A stretch of DNA of 64,000 bases from Desulfofalx alkaliphila DSM 12257 (GCF_000711975.1 NZ_JONT01000008.1:62001-126000); one strand, 5' to 3'. Shown: positions 16,430-25,826, counted from the stretch's first letter. The notes: generated from the sequence alone by a model not told the origin. Made by a program: numbers and translations.

Positions 16430-18352
16430 TTGGAAAATCCTAAAATGACCGGCGTGAGGCAAATTTGGGGCAGTCTTAAGTTCAGGTTGATTTTTACCTT
16501 TTTAGCGGTGGCTTTAATACCTTTAATTGGAGCCTCATACTACAGCGTAACTAAATCTGAAGAAGTTTTGCAACAGCAGTTCGAAGCTCAAACCCAACGC
16601 CTATTGGAAACAAACTTAAGGGATGTTCTTACCGCCGAGCGAAATTTAATAGTGGAATTGTCTAAAAACCCATACATTACAGCAATGGACTACACCTTAT
16701 CTGAGCCATATTTCCAGGGTTTTTTAAAAGACAACCCACAATACTCACACCTGCTGATTTGTGATTCAGAAGGCGTTGAAATAGCTCACTCTGAAGGGGA
16801 AGAGCATCACGGGGTTAGTATAGCGGACCGTGACTATTTTTATGTGCCCTGGGAGACCGGTGAACCGGTAATATCCGAGGCCACCTTTTCCCGAAGCACC
16901 GGCAGAAAAATTATTGGCTTGGGTGTACCGATATTCAATAATGACAATGAAAAGGTTGGCGTGCTGGTAGGATTTATTAAATTGGGGCATATTTCAGCAA
17001 GCATCAGCCAAAACAGTGTTACAGAGTCCGGTTATTCATTTATGGTTAACAAAGAAGGGTTTTATATCAGTCACCCCGATGAAAATAAGCTCTTGGTGGA
17101 AAATCCTTTCACCGATGCCAGTGATGACCGATTCAGAGAAGTGGCTGAAAAAATGATTGATCAGCAAACCGGTTTAGATCAAGTGCTTATCGACGGTGAA
17201 GAGATGGTAATTGCTTACGGCCCTGCCGGGTTAAACAACTGGTCCTTGGCCATGGTCAGCCCCGCAAGTGAAGTGTACGCAGTGGCCAACGGGTTAAAGG
17301 TGGATACATATAAAATACTGGCTTTAATTGCAGTATTGGTATTGGCGGTTGTAATGGTAGTTACCGGCAGAATAATGAAGCCAATTAATAGTTATATGCA
17401 TTTAATTAATCAACGGGATTTTTCAAAGAGTATCCATGGCAGCGATGAATTGGGCCAGGCCTTTAATAAAATGGCGACTGAAATTAAAGGTTTGCTATCT
17501 AATATTAGCGGCGGCATTGACAATTTAAACACAGCATCTAACCAATTTAAAGAAGTATCGGTGCACTCTGCAGACGCCGCCAATGATGTTGCCTCTAAAG
17601 TTCAACAAATTGCTGAAGCTTCATTAACACAGCAGGAAAAAGTGCAAGAGGTATATACCTTTATTCATAATCTTAATGAACAGATTGTTAAAATTAAGGA
17701 TGATTTAGATCTTACCAAAGATAATTCGGAGCATGCCTATTCATCTGCCCGTGATGGCCAGCAGTTGGTGGAAGCGATGGCTGTTTCCATTGATACCTTA
17801 GGGCGCAAAACCAATGAAATCAACAGTATTGTTGAAACCATCAGTAACATTGCAGAGCAGACAAACCTGTTGGCACTGAATGCAGCCATAGAAGCTGCCC
17901 GTGCCGGAGACCAGGGCAGAGGTTTTGCGGTGGTTGCTGAAGAGGTGAGGAAACTGGCTTCCCAAAGTGCTGAAGCCACCACTGAAATAAGTTCACTTTT
18001 ACAAGAGATTAAAGCAGACGTTGGTAATGTGGTTAAGTTGGCAACCGCCGACAGCAGTGCAAATAACGTAGTAAAAGCCTTTGAAGAAATTCTGGATAAA
18101 ACTCGGCTGGTATCTGATAATGTTCTTTCGGTGGTATCCGAGGCCCACGCCATTGAAAGGGAAAGCGAAGCCATTAAGTCAGAAATTAGTGCCGTTGCGG
18201 AATTGGCAGCAAACACCGCAGAGAGCGTGGAGGGCATAGCGGCCTATACCGAGGAACAGTCGGCCACCGTTGAAGAATTGTCCAGCTCTGCCGAGGAACT
18301 AAATGTCATGGCAGATAAGATGAAAAGTGTGGTTGATAAATTCAAATATTAA
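16430..18352 (+). CDS. methyl-accepting chemotaxis protein
   Basis: A 640-residue membrane chemoreceptor. A first membrane helix near residues 18-38 is followed by an extracellular sensor of the dCache type (about 40-290, with the double-PAS pattern of alternating strands and YFYVPWETGEPVISE), a second helix near 295-316 and a short HAMP region. The cytoplasmic methyl-accepting domain carries the signature [18 protein letters not shown] near residue 478. It should bind a small ligand outside the cell and signal to CheA/CheW. The start is a TTG after GGGGAG. A strong terminator follows, so it is monocistronic. Confidence 0.92.
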   Translation: MENPKMTGVRQIWGSLKFRLIFTFLAVALIPLIGASYYSVTKSEEVLQQQFEAQTQRLLETNLRDVLTAERNLIVELSKNPYITAMDYTLSEPYFQGFLKDNPQYSHLLICDSEGVEIAHSEGEEHHGVSIADRDYFYVPWETGEPVISEATFSRSTGRKIIGLGVPIFNNDNEKVGVLVGFIKLGHISASISQNSVTESGYSFMVNKEGFYISHPDENKLLVENPFTDASDDRFREVAEKMIDQQTGLDQVLIDGEEMVIAYGPAGLNNWSLAMVSPASEVYAVANGLKVDTYKILALIAVLVLAVVMVVTGRIMKPINSYMHLINQRDFSKSIHGSDELGQAFNKMATEIKGLLSNISGGIDNLNTASNQFKEVSVHSADAANDVASKVQQIAEASLTQQEKVQEVYTFIHNLNEQIVKIKDDLDLTKDNSEHAYSSARDGQQLVEAMAVSIDTLGRKTNEINSIVETISNIAEQTNLLALNAAIEAARAGDQGRGFAVVAEEVRKLASQSAEATTEISSLLQEIKADVGNVVKLATADSSANNVVKAFEEILDKTRLVSDNVLSVVSEAHAIERESEAIKSEISAVAELAANTAESVEGIAAYTEEQSATVEELSSSAEELNVMADKMKSVVDKFKY

Positions 18353-18420
18353 ATCAGTAGAAAATAGAAATATATACTTGACACTAAGGTTGCCGTGCAC
18401 ATTTTTCTTGTATGACTGTG

Positions 18421-18451
18421 AGGGTTAAGAGCTGCTCTTAACCCTTTTTTA
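18421..18451 (+). terminator. rho-independent terminator
   Basis: AGGGTTAAGAG-CTG-CTCTTAACCCT is an 11-bp perfect stem followed by a T-run. Nothing else is recognised from here to the promoter at 18615. Confidence 0.9.
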
Positions 18452-18614
18452 CGCTTATTACTAGCTGGTTTAGTATATTTGCCGCTTATCTTATTGTCAG
18501 TTTTTAATACTTATAAAAGCAATTAAGAAAATAGACACTAGCAATAACACAGCTAAGCTATAAATAATAAGCCGGGTGTAAGCTGTAAGAATTTACAAAT
18601 TTTGTATAATTCCC

Positions 18615-18643
18615 TTGACTTGCATTTTTAAAGGTAATACAAT
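18615..18643 (+). promoter_or_regulatory. sigma-A promoter for steA operon
   Basis: TTGACT, 17 bases, TACAAT. Transcription would begin near 18650, so the start codons at 18649-18660 cannot be used; this favours the TTG at 18700. Confidence 0.8.
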
Positions 18644-18699
18644 GTAAAATGAATTGCATGAAAACAATTGTATCAGTGACAATGAAAGGTGGTGGTCTT

Positions 18700-19821
18700 T
18701 TGCATATTAAAGGTACAGCAAGGCTTGATAGAAGAACTAAAAATCTGGTAAAGCGTCTGCAGCCCGGTGATATTGCAGTGATAAACCACCATGAGCTGGA
18801 TAAGGTAGCTGCGCAGTCATTGGCCGGTGTTAAGGTTAAAGCTGTAATTAACGCTGCGCCCTCATTAAGTGCAGACTATCCCAACTTAGGTCCTTTAACC
18901 CTATTAGATTCTGGGATCCCTTTGATAGATGATGTAGGAGAAGACTTGTTCGAACTATTGGCCGAGGGCGATAAGATTGAGATAATAAATGATGAGATTT
19001 ACCACGGCGGCAAGCTGATTGCTAAAGGAAAATTGTTAGATAGGGAATATGTTTGTAATGTAATGGAGCAATCTAAAAAGAATGTTAATGCAACACTATA
19101 TAAATTTGTCCAAAATACGCTTGATTATGCACATAATGAAATAGATTTGATATGTAAAGACTTGCCGATACCCAAGGTTAATGTTGATTTTAATAACCGT
19201 CATACGCTAATTGTTGTGCGAGGGCATAATTATAAAGAAGATTTGGCGGCAATTAAATCATATATAGATGAAGTGAAACCCGTTTTAATAGGTGTTGATG
19301 GTGGTGCGGATGCACTGCTGGAGTTTGGCCATCAGCCTGACATTATTATTGGCGATATGGACAGCATTAGTAATTCCGCCCTTAAGTGTGGTGCAGAGCT
19401 AATTGTTCATGGCTACCCTGATGGACGCGCACCTGGCTTAGAACGGGTTCAAAATTTGGGTTTAAAGGCCCAGGTCTTTGCTGCCCGCGGTACCAGTGAA
19501 GATATTGCAATGCTGCTTGCTTACGAAAAGGGAACAGATTTAATAGTTGCTGTGGGTACACATTCAAACATGCTTGAGTTTCTGGAAAAGGGCCGTAAAG
19601 GTATGGCCAGTACCTTTTTAGTACGTCTAAAGGTGGGATCAATTCTTGTTGATGCCAAGGGCGTAAATAAATTATATAAAAACCCGTTAAAGGCCAGGTA
19701 TCTTGCTCAAGTTGTACTGGCAGCCATGGTTCCCTTGGCTGTGGTAATGGTTATTGCCCCTCCCACAAGAGAACTATTAAGACTTATATATATCCAGTTC
19801 AGAATTTTATTAGGAATCTAG
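18700..19821 (+). CDS. steA: SteA-like septal protein, TPPK-like domain
   Basis: A 373-residue protein of the SteA family, named from the Corynebacterium cytokinetic-ring protein. The N-terminus begins MHIKGTARLDRRTKNLVKRL, the central part resembles thiamin pyrophosphokinase (GVDGGADALLEFGHQPDIIIGDMDS at about 215-240 in segments), and a C-terminal membrane helix near 345-365 anchors it. I chose the TTG at 18700, which follows GGTGGTGG and lies downstream of the promoter. It heads an operon with steB and two glycosyltransferases. A role in cell division or septal wall assembly is inferred from the homologue. Confidence 0.85.
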   Translation: MHIKGTARLDRRTKNLVKRLQPGDIAVINHHELDKVAAQSLAGVKVKAVINAAPSLSADYPNLGPLTLLDSGIPLIDDVGEDLFELLAEGDKIEIINDEIYHGGKLIAKGKLLDREYVCNVMEQSKKNVNATLYKFVQNTLDYAHNEIDLICKDLPIPKVNVDFNNRHTLIVVRGHNYKEDLAAIKSYIDEVKPVLIGVDGGADALLEFGHQPDIIIGDMDSISNSALKCGAELIVHGYPDGRAPGLERVQNLGLKAQVFAARGTSEDIAMLLAYEKGTDLIVAVGTHSNMLEFLEKGRKGMASTFLVRLKVGSILVDAKGVNKLYKNPLKARYLAQVVLAAMVPLAVVMVIAPPTRELLRLIYIQFRILLGI

Positions 19822-19833
19822 GGGGCGTTTTAA

Positions 19834-20703
19834 GTGATAATAGATTTCCGCTATCACGTGGTTACCCTTGTGGCGGTATTTTTAGCACTGGGCATAGGCA
19901 TTATTATAGGTAGTGCTTTGTTAGGCAGCGAAGCTATTGTGCAACAACAAAGGGAAATGACTGACCGATTAGAAGCACAGCTGCAAGAAATACGCATGGA
20001 AAACAAAACGGTGCAGGCCCGTATTAATGAACTTGAGGTTGACGGGACCATACAAAAACAATTTGAAAAACAGGTGCTTCCGGTGCTTGTTTCCGGAAAA
20101 CTTGCTGAGCAGAATGTGGTAATTATTGAAACCAATAATTATGGAATGAGGGATGAACTGTTAAGTACCTTGGAGATGGCCGGAGCCCAGGTATCATCCG
20201 TCACAACCCTGTTAAACGGCTTAAATCCCGGTGCCCAAGGTGATGAATTAAGGTCAAGTCTGGGATTGGAAGAAGGGGATGAAGGCCGGATCACTGAGCA
20301 ATTGGCCCGGCTCATTGCCGAAGGAATAGTGACAGGGGATAAACAAGCAGCCTTTAATACTTTAGCCCAGTCGGATATGATAAAGAATGTCGGTGAATAC
20401 GGGGTACCCCTTAATGCGGTGATAATTATCGGCGGAAGCCACGATGAATCCTTGGTAAAAACAGATGTAATAGATAATGTAATGATAAGTTACTTTTTAG
20501 ACAAGGGCATCCCTGTGTTTGGCTTGGAAGATTCAAATGCAACCATTTCATATATGGAAGAGTATCAAAAGTTTAACATTAGCACCGTTGACAACATAGA
20601 TACTGTACCTGGCCAACTGGCGCTGGTGATGGCAATGTCCGGAAAATCCGGACACTATGGGGTAAAACCCACAGCCCAGAGGCTGCTGCCCACACTGGAA
20701 TAA
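19834..20703 (+). CDS. steB: SteB/MctB-like membrane-anchored protein
   Basis: A 289-residue protein of the SteB/MctB type, annotated in some databases as a copper transporter. It starts MIIDFRYHVVTLVAVF with a single membrane helix (about 12-32), then a coiled-coil stretch (about 35-75, rich in Q, E, R and M) and a globular outer domain. In actinobacteria the partner of SteA is such a protein, and mycobacterial MctB is linked to copper. The pairing with steA 12 bases upstream supports the division-related reading over a copper-transport one. GTG start. Confidence 0.8.
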   Translation: MIIDFRYHVVTLVAVFLALGIGIIIGSALLGSEAIVQQQREMTDRLEAQLQEIRMENKTVQARINELEVDGTIQKQFEKQVLPVLVSGKLAEQNVVIIETNNYGMRDELLSTLEMAGAQVSSVTTLLNGLNPGAQGDELRSSLGLEEGDEGRITEQLARLIAEGIVTGDKQAAFNTLAQSDMIKNVGEYGVPLNAVIIIGGSHDESLVKTDVIDNVMISYFLDKGIPVFGLEDSNATISYMEEYQKFNISTVDNIDTVPGQLALVMAMSGKSGHYGVKPTAQRLLPTLE

Positions 20704-20718
20704 CGGGGAGTATTTGTT

Positions 20719-21417
20719 ATGATGGATACAAAAGTTGTGTCGGTGGTTATACCGGCTTATAATGAAGGGACGCGCATTTACCAAACAGTCTTAGGTGCTA
20801 TCAAAATACCGGAAGTTAATGAAGTGGTGGTTGTGGATGATGCCTCCCAGGATGATACCGCTGTAAAGGCCCAGCAGGCCGGCGCCCGGGTGATTAGGCT
20901 AAAGAAGAATCTGGGCAAGGGCGGAGCCTTAACCCGGGGTGTTCAGGAGGCAAGCGGAGATATTATTTTGCTCTTAGACGGTGATTTAGGGGAAACCTCT
21001 TATTATGGCCGGGAGCTGCTGCTTCCGGTATTAGAAGGGGCAGCTGATATGACGGTGGCAAAATTTCCGCCGTCAAATAAAAAGGCAGGCTTTGGCTTAG
21101 TAAAGGGCCTGGCCCGGAGGGGAATTAAACATTTTGCCGCTTTAGAGGTGGAAGCACCCCTGTCCGGCCAACGGGCCATGACCCGGGCGGTGGTTAATGA
21201 TGTTGTCCCCTTTGCCTCCGGTTACGGGGTTGAGGTTGGCTTGACCATAAAGGTGGCCCGCCTGGGTTACCGGGTGATTGAGGTTCCGGTGCCCATGGCC
21301 CATGCTGAGACAGGACGAAACTGGGCGGGTTTTAAACACCGGGGCAAGCAGTTTATTCATGTGGCAAAAGAGTTGGCCATATGCATGTTCCGTTATTCTA
21401 AAATGCCCGGCGGCTAA
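20719..21417 (+). CDS. family 2 glycosyltransferase
   Basis: A 232-residue GT2 enzyme with the classic start SVVIPAYNEG, the DDASQDDT segment and LLLDGDLGETS, containing the metal-binding acidic pair. The length is that of a polyprenyl-phosphate glycosyltransferase (DPM1-like) without a membrane domain. It probably transfers a sugar from UDP or GDP to a lipid carrier. It is the third gene of the steA operon and is followed by a membrane phospho-sugar transferase, so the two may act in sequence on a lipid carrier; this is inference. Confidence 0.85.
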   Translation: MMDTKVVSVVIPAYNEGTRIYQTVLGAIKIPEVNEVVVVDDASQDDTAVKAQQAGARVIRLKKNLGKGGALTRGVQEASGDIILLLDGDLGETSYYGRELLLPVLEGAADMTVAKFPPSNKKAGFGLVKGLARRGIKHFAALEVEAPLSGQRAMTRAVVNDVVPFASGYGVEVGLTIKVARLGYRVIEVPVPMAHAETGRNWAGFKHRGKQFIHVAKELAICMFRYSKMPGG

Positions 21418-21435
21418 AAAGGGAAGGTGTATTAT

Positions 21436-22302
21436 TTGTACCCGGTTACCGATGTGGATTTCAGTATTCTTTTCATGCTCAACATGGTGGTTGGTGCTCT
21501 GATAACTTGGTTAGTAACCGCACCGGTGGTGGAAATGATTAGCCATTCCGGTTTTGTAAGGCCTAATTTCAAGGGTGAGTCTATACCCGTTGGAGTGGGC
21601 TTTATTTTTCTGCTGGTGGTCATAGGGGGTTTAACAATAGATTATCTCTTCTTGCCGGGCCTGTTGGGGCAAGGGGCAATGTTAATGTTGATGGGCCTTG
21701 CCGTGATCACCTTTTTAGGGTTGGTTGATGACTTTCTGGGCTCCAGGGACTATTCCGGTTTGAGGGGCCACCTAAAGGCGCTGCTAAAGGGTAAACTTAC
21801 CACCGGCGGCCTGAAGGCAGTGGGGGGCGGTGTGCTGGCCTTGCTGATTACCTTGGCATATCTTCGCCCGGAAACATGGACCTTTTCAGTGGCCCTAGAT
21901 ATTATCGTCAGCACCTTGATAATGGCACTGTCAATTAATACCATCAATTTATTAGATTTGCGTCCGGGGCGGGCCGCAAAAGGTTTTTTACTGCTGGCGG
22001 TTATTTTTTCAGCCCTCTTGTGGGGCAGCGATAATATACTGCCCTTGGCTTTAATAATGGGCAGCCTTGTGCTTTATTTGCCCTGGGATTTAAAGGCAAG
22101 GGTGATGATGGGGGATACCGGTTCAAATGCCCTGGGTTTGGTGATAGGTATGGTGGCGGCCTTATCGCTGCAAGGTGCCGTTAAATTATTCTACCTATTG
22201 TTTCTGGTTTTGTTTCATGTTCTTACCGAAAAATATTCCTTAACCCAGCTTATAGCTAACAATAAAATACTAAACTATTTAGATCAACTGGGCCGGAAAT
22301 AG
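21436..22302 (+). CDS. MraY/WecA-type glycosyltransferase family 4
   Basis: A 288-residue polytopic membrane protein (about nine or ten helices) of the MraY/WecA/TagO family, which transfers a phospho-sugar from UDP-sugar to undecaprenyl phosphate. GLVDDFLG supplies the metal-binding aspartates, NTINLLDLRPGR replaces the usual NxxNxxDG, and MMGDTGSNALG holds the third catalytic motif. The variant second motif suggests a divergent substrate. I chose the TTG at 21436, 8 bases after AAGG; the GTG at 21427 overlaps the site. Ends the steA operon. Confidence 0.82.
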   Translation: MYPVTDVDFSILFMLNMVVGALITWLVTAPVVEMISHSGFVRPNFKGESIPVGVGFIFLLVVIGGLTIDYLFLPGLLGQGAMLMLMGLAVITFLGLVDDFLGSRDYSGLRGHLKALLKGKLTTGGLKAVGGGVLALLITLAYLRPETWTFSVALDIIVSTLIMALSINTINLLDLRPGRAAKGFLLLAVIFSALLWGSDNILPLALIMGSLVLYLPWDLKARVMMGDTGSNALGLVIGMVAALSLQGAVKLFYLLFLVLFHVLTEKYSLTQLIANNKILNYLDQLGRK

Positions 22303-22337
22303 TGTTCGGATGTGTCAGACATTCGGACATTTTTTTA
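22303..22337 (+). terminator. rho-independent terminator
   Basis: TGTTCGGATGT pairs with ACATTCGGACA (11 bp, two G-U pairs) followed by seven T's, directly after the last steA-operon stop. Confidence 0.8.
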
Positions 22338-22522
22338 CTGTCAAAATAAAAAGGTATTTTCTGAATAAATGTCGAAGTACTATTAGCTGTGCAATAAGGG
22401 GCTAAATAATTACTATATTAACCCTATGTTTCCTTGAATTGTAGGGGCGCCATTTATGGCGGCCAATATGGGTGTTATGTTATAAGGCCGATTTTTTAGC
22501 ATATGGAAGTGGGTGTAGTTTA

Positions 22523-23212
22523 ATGCTGGATGTACCTACCCGTCCGGTCACAATCTTCACCGGTAACCTGGGAAGCGGTAAGACCGAGATTTCAATTAAT
22601 TTTGCTGTTAACCTATCCAAAGGGGGTAACAAAGTATCCCTGGTGGATTTAGATATAATAAACCCTTATTTTCGCACCCGGCTGGCCAGGGATTGCTTGG
22701 CAGACAGTGGATTAAAGTTGGTAATACCACCGCCGGATTTGGCCAATGCTGATGTGCCGGCACTTTCTCCGGCTATTCGAGGGGCTTTGCAGATGGAAGA
22801 CGGTTATTGTGTTTGTGATGTTGGCGGAGATGATGTGGGCGCCATTGCCCTGGGCAGGTTTAAACCTTTTTTGCCGCCGGAGCGATTTAATTTATATTTT
22901 GTGGTTAATGCTTGCCGCCCGCTCACAGGTACAGTTGACGGTATATTAGACATGCTGCAGGGCATTGAAAGGAACTCCCGCTTGAAAGCCACTGCCTTGG
23001 TAAACAATACCAATTTGGGCGCTGAAACTGATGTCACTACCGTGCTTGCCGGTGAAAAAATTGTCAGTGATGCAGCCGATGCCTTGGGCCTGGAGCTGGT
23101 GTTTACCGCTGCTCGCAGGGAAATAATTCCACAGTTAATTGAATCAGGCTTAAAAACCCCTGTGCTGCCACTTAACTTTTATATGTTGCCGCCGTGGAAA
23201 AGAGAAGATTAA
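22523..23212 (+). CDS. P-loop ATPase in oxidoreductase operon
   Basis: A 229-residue P-loop NTPase. The Walker A is GNLGSGKTE (about residues 13-21), LVDLDIINPYF holds the switch-like aspartate, and CDVGGDD corresponds to Walker B. It resembles the Mrp/MinD/ParA superfamily but is compact and lacks the deviant MinD lysine. It is followed 26 bases later by a ferredoxin and three 2-oxoacid oxidoreductase subunits, so it may assist maturation or regulation of that enzyme; no function is established. The ATG at 22523 follows GGAAGTGGG at about 11 bases. Confidence 0.65.
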   Translation: MLDVPTRPVTIFTGNLGSGKTEISINFAVNLSKGGNKVSLVDLDIINPYFRTRLARDCLADSGLKLVIPPPDLANADVPALSPAIRGALQMEDGYCVCDVGGDDVGAIALGRFKPFLPPERFNLYFVVNACRPLTGTVDGILDMLQGIERNSRLKATALVNNTNLGAETDVTTVLAGEKIVSDAADALGLELVFTAARREIIPQLIESGLKTPVLPLNFYMLPPWKRED

Positions 23213-23238
23213 GTCTTTAAAAACAGAGGAGGTTGAAA

Positions 23239-23478
23239 ATGGGGCGAGTTACATTTCGTGAAGAACGCTGTAAGGGCTGTGAACTGTGTATCTCAGCCTG
23301 CCCTGAAGGGATCATTGAATTGGCAGAACATTTCAATGCCATGGGCTTTCACCCAGCCACAGTGATTAAACAGGAAAAATGTAAGGGGTGTGCCATGTGT
23401 GCAAGAATGTGCCCCGATGTTGTAATTGAAGTGGAAAGGGAGGTAGCCGCAGGTGAAAAAAGTATTAATGAAAGGTAA
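23239..23478 (+). CDS. 2[4Fe-4S] ferredoxin, delta subunit of the oxidoreductase
   Basis: A 79-residue ferredoxin with two CxxCxxCxxxCP motifs (CKGCELCISACPEG and CKGCAMCARMCPDV), each holding one [4Fe-4S] cluster. It matches the small delta subunit of archaeal-type 2-oxoacid:ferredoxin oxidoreductases and shares an operon with the other three subunits, overlapping the alpha-subunit start by 26 bases. AGGAGG precedes the ATG by 6 bases. It carries electrons from the thiamin-bound intermediate to free ferredoxin. Confidence 0.9.
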   Translation: MGRVTFREERCKGCELCISACPEGIIELAEHFNAMGFHPATVIKQEKCKGCAMCARMCPDVVIEVEREVAAGEKSINER

Positions 23479-24517
23479 TGAAGCAATTGGGGAAGGTGCA
23501 ATCAGGGCAGGTTGCCGTCACTTTTTTGGCTACCCCATTACTCCCCAGAGTGAACTACCCCATTACCTAGCCAAGCGTATGCCTGAGGTAGGTGGGGTTT
23601 TTTTACAGGCCGAAAGTGAAGTTTCTGCAATAAACATGGTTTATGGGGCTGCCGGTGCAGGGGTACGGGTGTTAACATCTAGCTCCAGCCCGGGTCTTTC
23701 ACTGATGCAAGAAGGTATCTCCTATCTTGTGGGTGCTGAACTGCCCTGTGTTATTGTAAATGTAATGCGCGGTGGCCCCGGTTTAGGGAACATTGCTCCG
23801 GCCCAAAGCGATTATTTTCAATCCACCAAGGGCGGCGGGCACGGTGACTATAAACTGATTACTTTGGCGCCGGCATCGGTGCAGGAAATTATCGACCTGA
23901 TGGCCAAGGCCTTTGACCTATCGGACCATTACAGAACTCCGGTAATGATTTTAGGGGACGGTATACTGGGACAAATGATGGAACCGGTGGAATTGGATAA
24001 GGTGCAGGAGGTAAAGCAAGCTGAAAAAAGCTGGGCTGCATCCGGTATGAGGGGACGCAGCACTCCCAATATCATCAATTCCTTATACATTGTGCCGGAA
24101 GATTGTGAAGAACTAAATAAGAGGCTTTTTGCCAAATATCATGAAATATCTCAAAAGGAGAAAATGTGGGAAGAGTACCGTTTGGAAGATGCTGAAGTGG
24201 TGTTAGCGGCCTTTGGCACATCCGCTAGGATTTGTAAATCGGCGGCGGATAAGGCCCGGGCCAAAGGCATTAAAGCGGGTGTTATAAGACCTATTACCTT
24301 GTGGCCCTTCCCCAGCGAAGTTTTTCAACGGGCTGCTAAAAGTGCAAGGTGTTTCTTGACCGTGGAAATGAGTATGGGCCAGATGGTGGAAGACGTACGT
24401 TTGGCTGTAAACGGTGCTAAACCGGTGCACTTCTATGGCCGCAGTGGCGGCATGGTACCGATGGTAAACGACATCTTAGCCCAGATAGAAAAACTGGCGT
24501 CAGGGGGTGAGCAGTAA
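23453..24517 (+). CDS. vorB: 2-oxoacid:ferredoxin oxidoreductase, alpha subunit (VorB type)
   Basis: A 354-residue alpha subunit. It contains GNEAIGEGAIRAGCRHFFGYPITPQSE in segments near the start, the conserved Y-P-I-T-P-x-S/T motif of pyruvate- and 2-oxoacid ferredoxin oxidoreductases, then SSSSPGLSLMQEGI and the linker domain. The subunit forms part of the substrate pocket; the sequence type is closer to 2-oxoisovalerate or 2-oxoglutarate enzymes (VorB/KorA) than to pyruvate enzymes. A GTG start with GGAGG upstream overlaps the ferredoxin. Substrate choice among branched-chain or 2-oxoglutarate acids is not certain. Confidence 0.85.
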   Translation: MKKVLMKGNEAIGEGAIRAGCRHFFGYPITPQSELPHYLAKRMPEVGGVFLQAESEVSAINMVYGAAGAGVRVLTSSSSPGLSLMQEGISYLVGAELPCVIVNVMRGGPGLGNIAPAQSDYFQSTKGGGHGDYKLITLAPASVQEIIDLMAKAFDLSDHYRTPVMILGDGILGQMMEPVELDKVQEVKQAEKSWAASGMRGRSTPNIINSLYIVPEDCEELNKRLFAKYHEISQKEKMWEEYRLEDAEVVLAAFGTSARICKSAADKARAKGIKAGVIRPITLWPFPSEVFQRAAKSARCFLTVEMSMGQMVEDVRLAVNGAKPVHFYGRSGGMVPMVNDILAQIEKLASGGEQ

Positions 24518-25267
24518 ATGATGAAGAAAGTATACACCAGACCAAAAGCTTTAACCGATAAGCCATTTCATTACTGCCCCGGCTGTACCCATGGTATCAT
24601 CCACCGTTTAGTGGCGGAGGTTATCGATGAGTTGAATATAGCCGACAACACAGTGGGTGTTTGTCCGGTGGGATGTGCGGTTTTTGCATATAATTATTTT
24701 AATGTGGATATGTTTCAGGCCTCCCACGGCCGTGCCCCGGCAGTGGCCACCGGCATAAAGCGCTCTTTGCCGGACAGGGTGGTATTCACATACCAGGGCG
24801 ACGGAGATTTGGCATCCATTGGTACCGCAGAAATCATACACGCCGCCGCACGGGGGGAAAAGCTTACCACCATATTTGTCAATAATGCAGTATATGGGAT
24901 GACAGGCGGGCAAATGGCCCCCACAACCCTCTTAGGTCAGATAACAACAACCACACCCAAGGGGCGGGATAAGGAGCAAGCCGGTTTCCCTGTTAAAATG
25001 GCCGAAATGCTAACCACCTTAGAAGGTGCTGTTTATGTGGCCAGGGTATCGGTGCACGATCCCATTCATGTTAATAAAGCCAAAAGGGTTATCAAAGAGG
25101 CCTTTGAGGTGCAGTTAAGGGGAGAGGGCTTTGCATTGGTGGAGGTGCTTTCCACCTGTCCTACCAACTGGGGCTTGTCTCCTAAGGAAGCCTTAAAATG
25201 GCTGCAAGAAAATATGATTCCCTATTATCCATTGGGAATATACAAGTCCCCGGCGGAGGTGAAGTAA
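24518..25267 (+). CDS. 2-oxoacid:ferredoxin oxidoreductase, beta (TPP) subunit
   Basis: A 249-residue beta subunit. The thiamin-diphosphate motif is visible from GDGDLASIG to [14 protein letters not shown] (about 92-130), and an N-terminal CPGCTHG supplies cysteines of a proximal iron-sulfur site. It holds the cofactor that decarboxylates the 2-oxoacid and forms the acyl-CoA. It begins one base after the alpha-subunit stop and is followed 2 bases later by the gamma subunit. Confidence 0.9.
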   Translation: MMKKVYTRPKALTDKPFHYCPGCTHGIIHRLVAEVIDELNIADNTVGVCPVGCAVFAYNYFNVDMFQASHGRAPAVATGIKRSLPDRVVFTYQGDGDLASIGTAEIIHAAARGEKLTTIFVNNAVYGMTGGQMAPTTLLGQITTTTPKGRDKEQAGFPVKMAEMLTTLEGAVYVARVSVHDPIHVNKAKRVIKEAFEVQLRGEGFALVEVLSTCPTNWGLSPKEALKWLQENMIPYYPLGIYKSPAEVK

Positions 25268-25268
25268 A

Positions 25269-25823
25269 ATGCTTGAGGAAGTGTTAATTGCCGGTTTTGG
25301 CGGCCAGGGCGTATTGTCCACCGGGCAACTGCTGGCTTACGCCGGAATGGTGGAAGGAAAACACGTGGCATGGATACCGTCCTATGGGCCTGAAATGCGG
25401 GGAGGCACAGCCAATTGTGGTATTACTCTTTCAGATGAACCCATAAGTTCTCCCCTGGTAACCGAGCCCACCACCCTAATAGTAATGAATAGGCCTTCAC
25501 TGGATAAGTTTGAAAATGCCGTGGTGCCGGGCGGACGGATATTAATTAACTCGTCAATTGTAAAGCAAGATGTCAGCCGTGATGATGTGTTGGTAATGAA
25601 AATACCGGCAAACGAAATAGCCGAAGAAATCGGCAATGCCAGGATTGCAAACAATGTTATTTTAGGTGCGCTAATAAAATTGACCGGTGTGGTGACCATT
25701 GATTCGGTTGTTGAATCTTTAAAGGTTGTACTACCGCCAAGGAGGCATAACTTGATCCCTGCCAACCAGCAAGCACTGGAGCGGGGTGCCCAACTGGCTG
25801 AAGAATATCTTAATAAACGGTAA
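25269..25823 (+). CDS. 2-oxoacid:ferredoxin oxidoreductase, gamma subunit
   Basis: A 184-residue gamma subunit with the family start LIAGFGGQGVLSTGQLLAYA and the SYGPEMRGGTANC segment. It completes the four-subunit enzyme. It is the final gene of the operon, ahead of a strong terminator. Together the set allows oxidation of a 2-oxoacid with reduction of ferredoxin, or the reverse in biosynthesis. Confidence 0.9.
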   Translation: MLEEVLIAGFGGQGVLSTGQLLAYAGMVEGKHVAWIPSYGPEMRGGTANCGITLSDEPISSPLVTEPTTLIVMNRPSLDKFENAVVPGGRILINSSIVKQDVSRDDVLVMKIPANEIAEEIGNARIANNVILGALIKLTGVVTIDSVVESLKVVLPPRRHNLIPANQQALERGAQLAEEYLNKR

Positions 25824-25826
25824 TAA

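Noticed and set aside
17737-18237. A long open frame on the minus strand inside the chemoreceptor gene
   Set aside because: It is a compositional shadow of the conserved coiled-coil methyl-accepting region; there is no ribosome site or recognisable domain.
22444-22464. A GGCGCCAT/ATGGCGGCC near-palindrome before the P-loop ATPase gene
   Set aside because: It resembles a REP fragment, but its arms mismatch and nothing else supports an element here.
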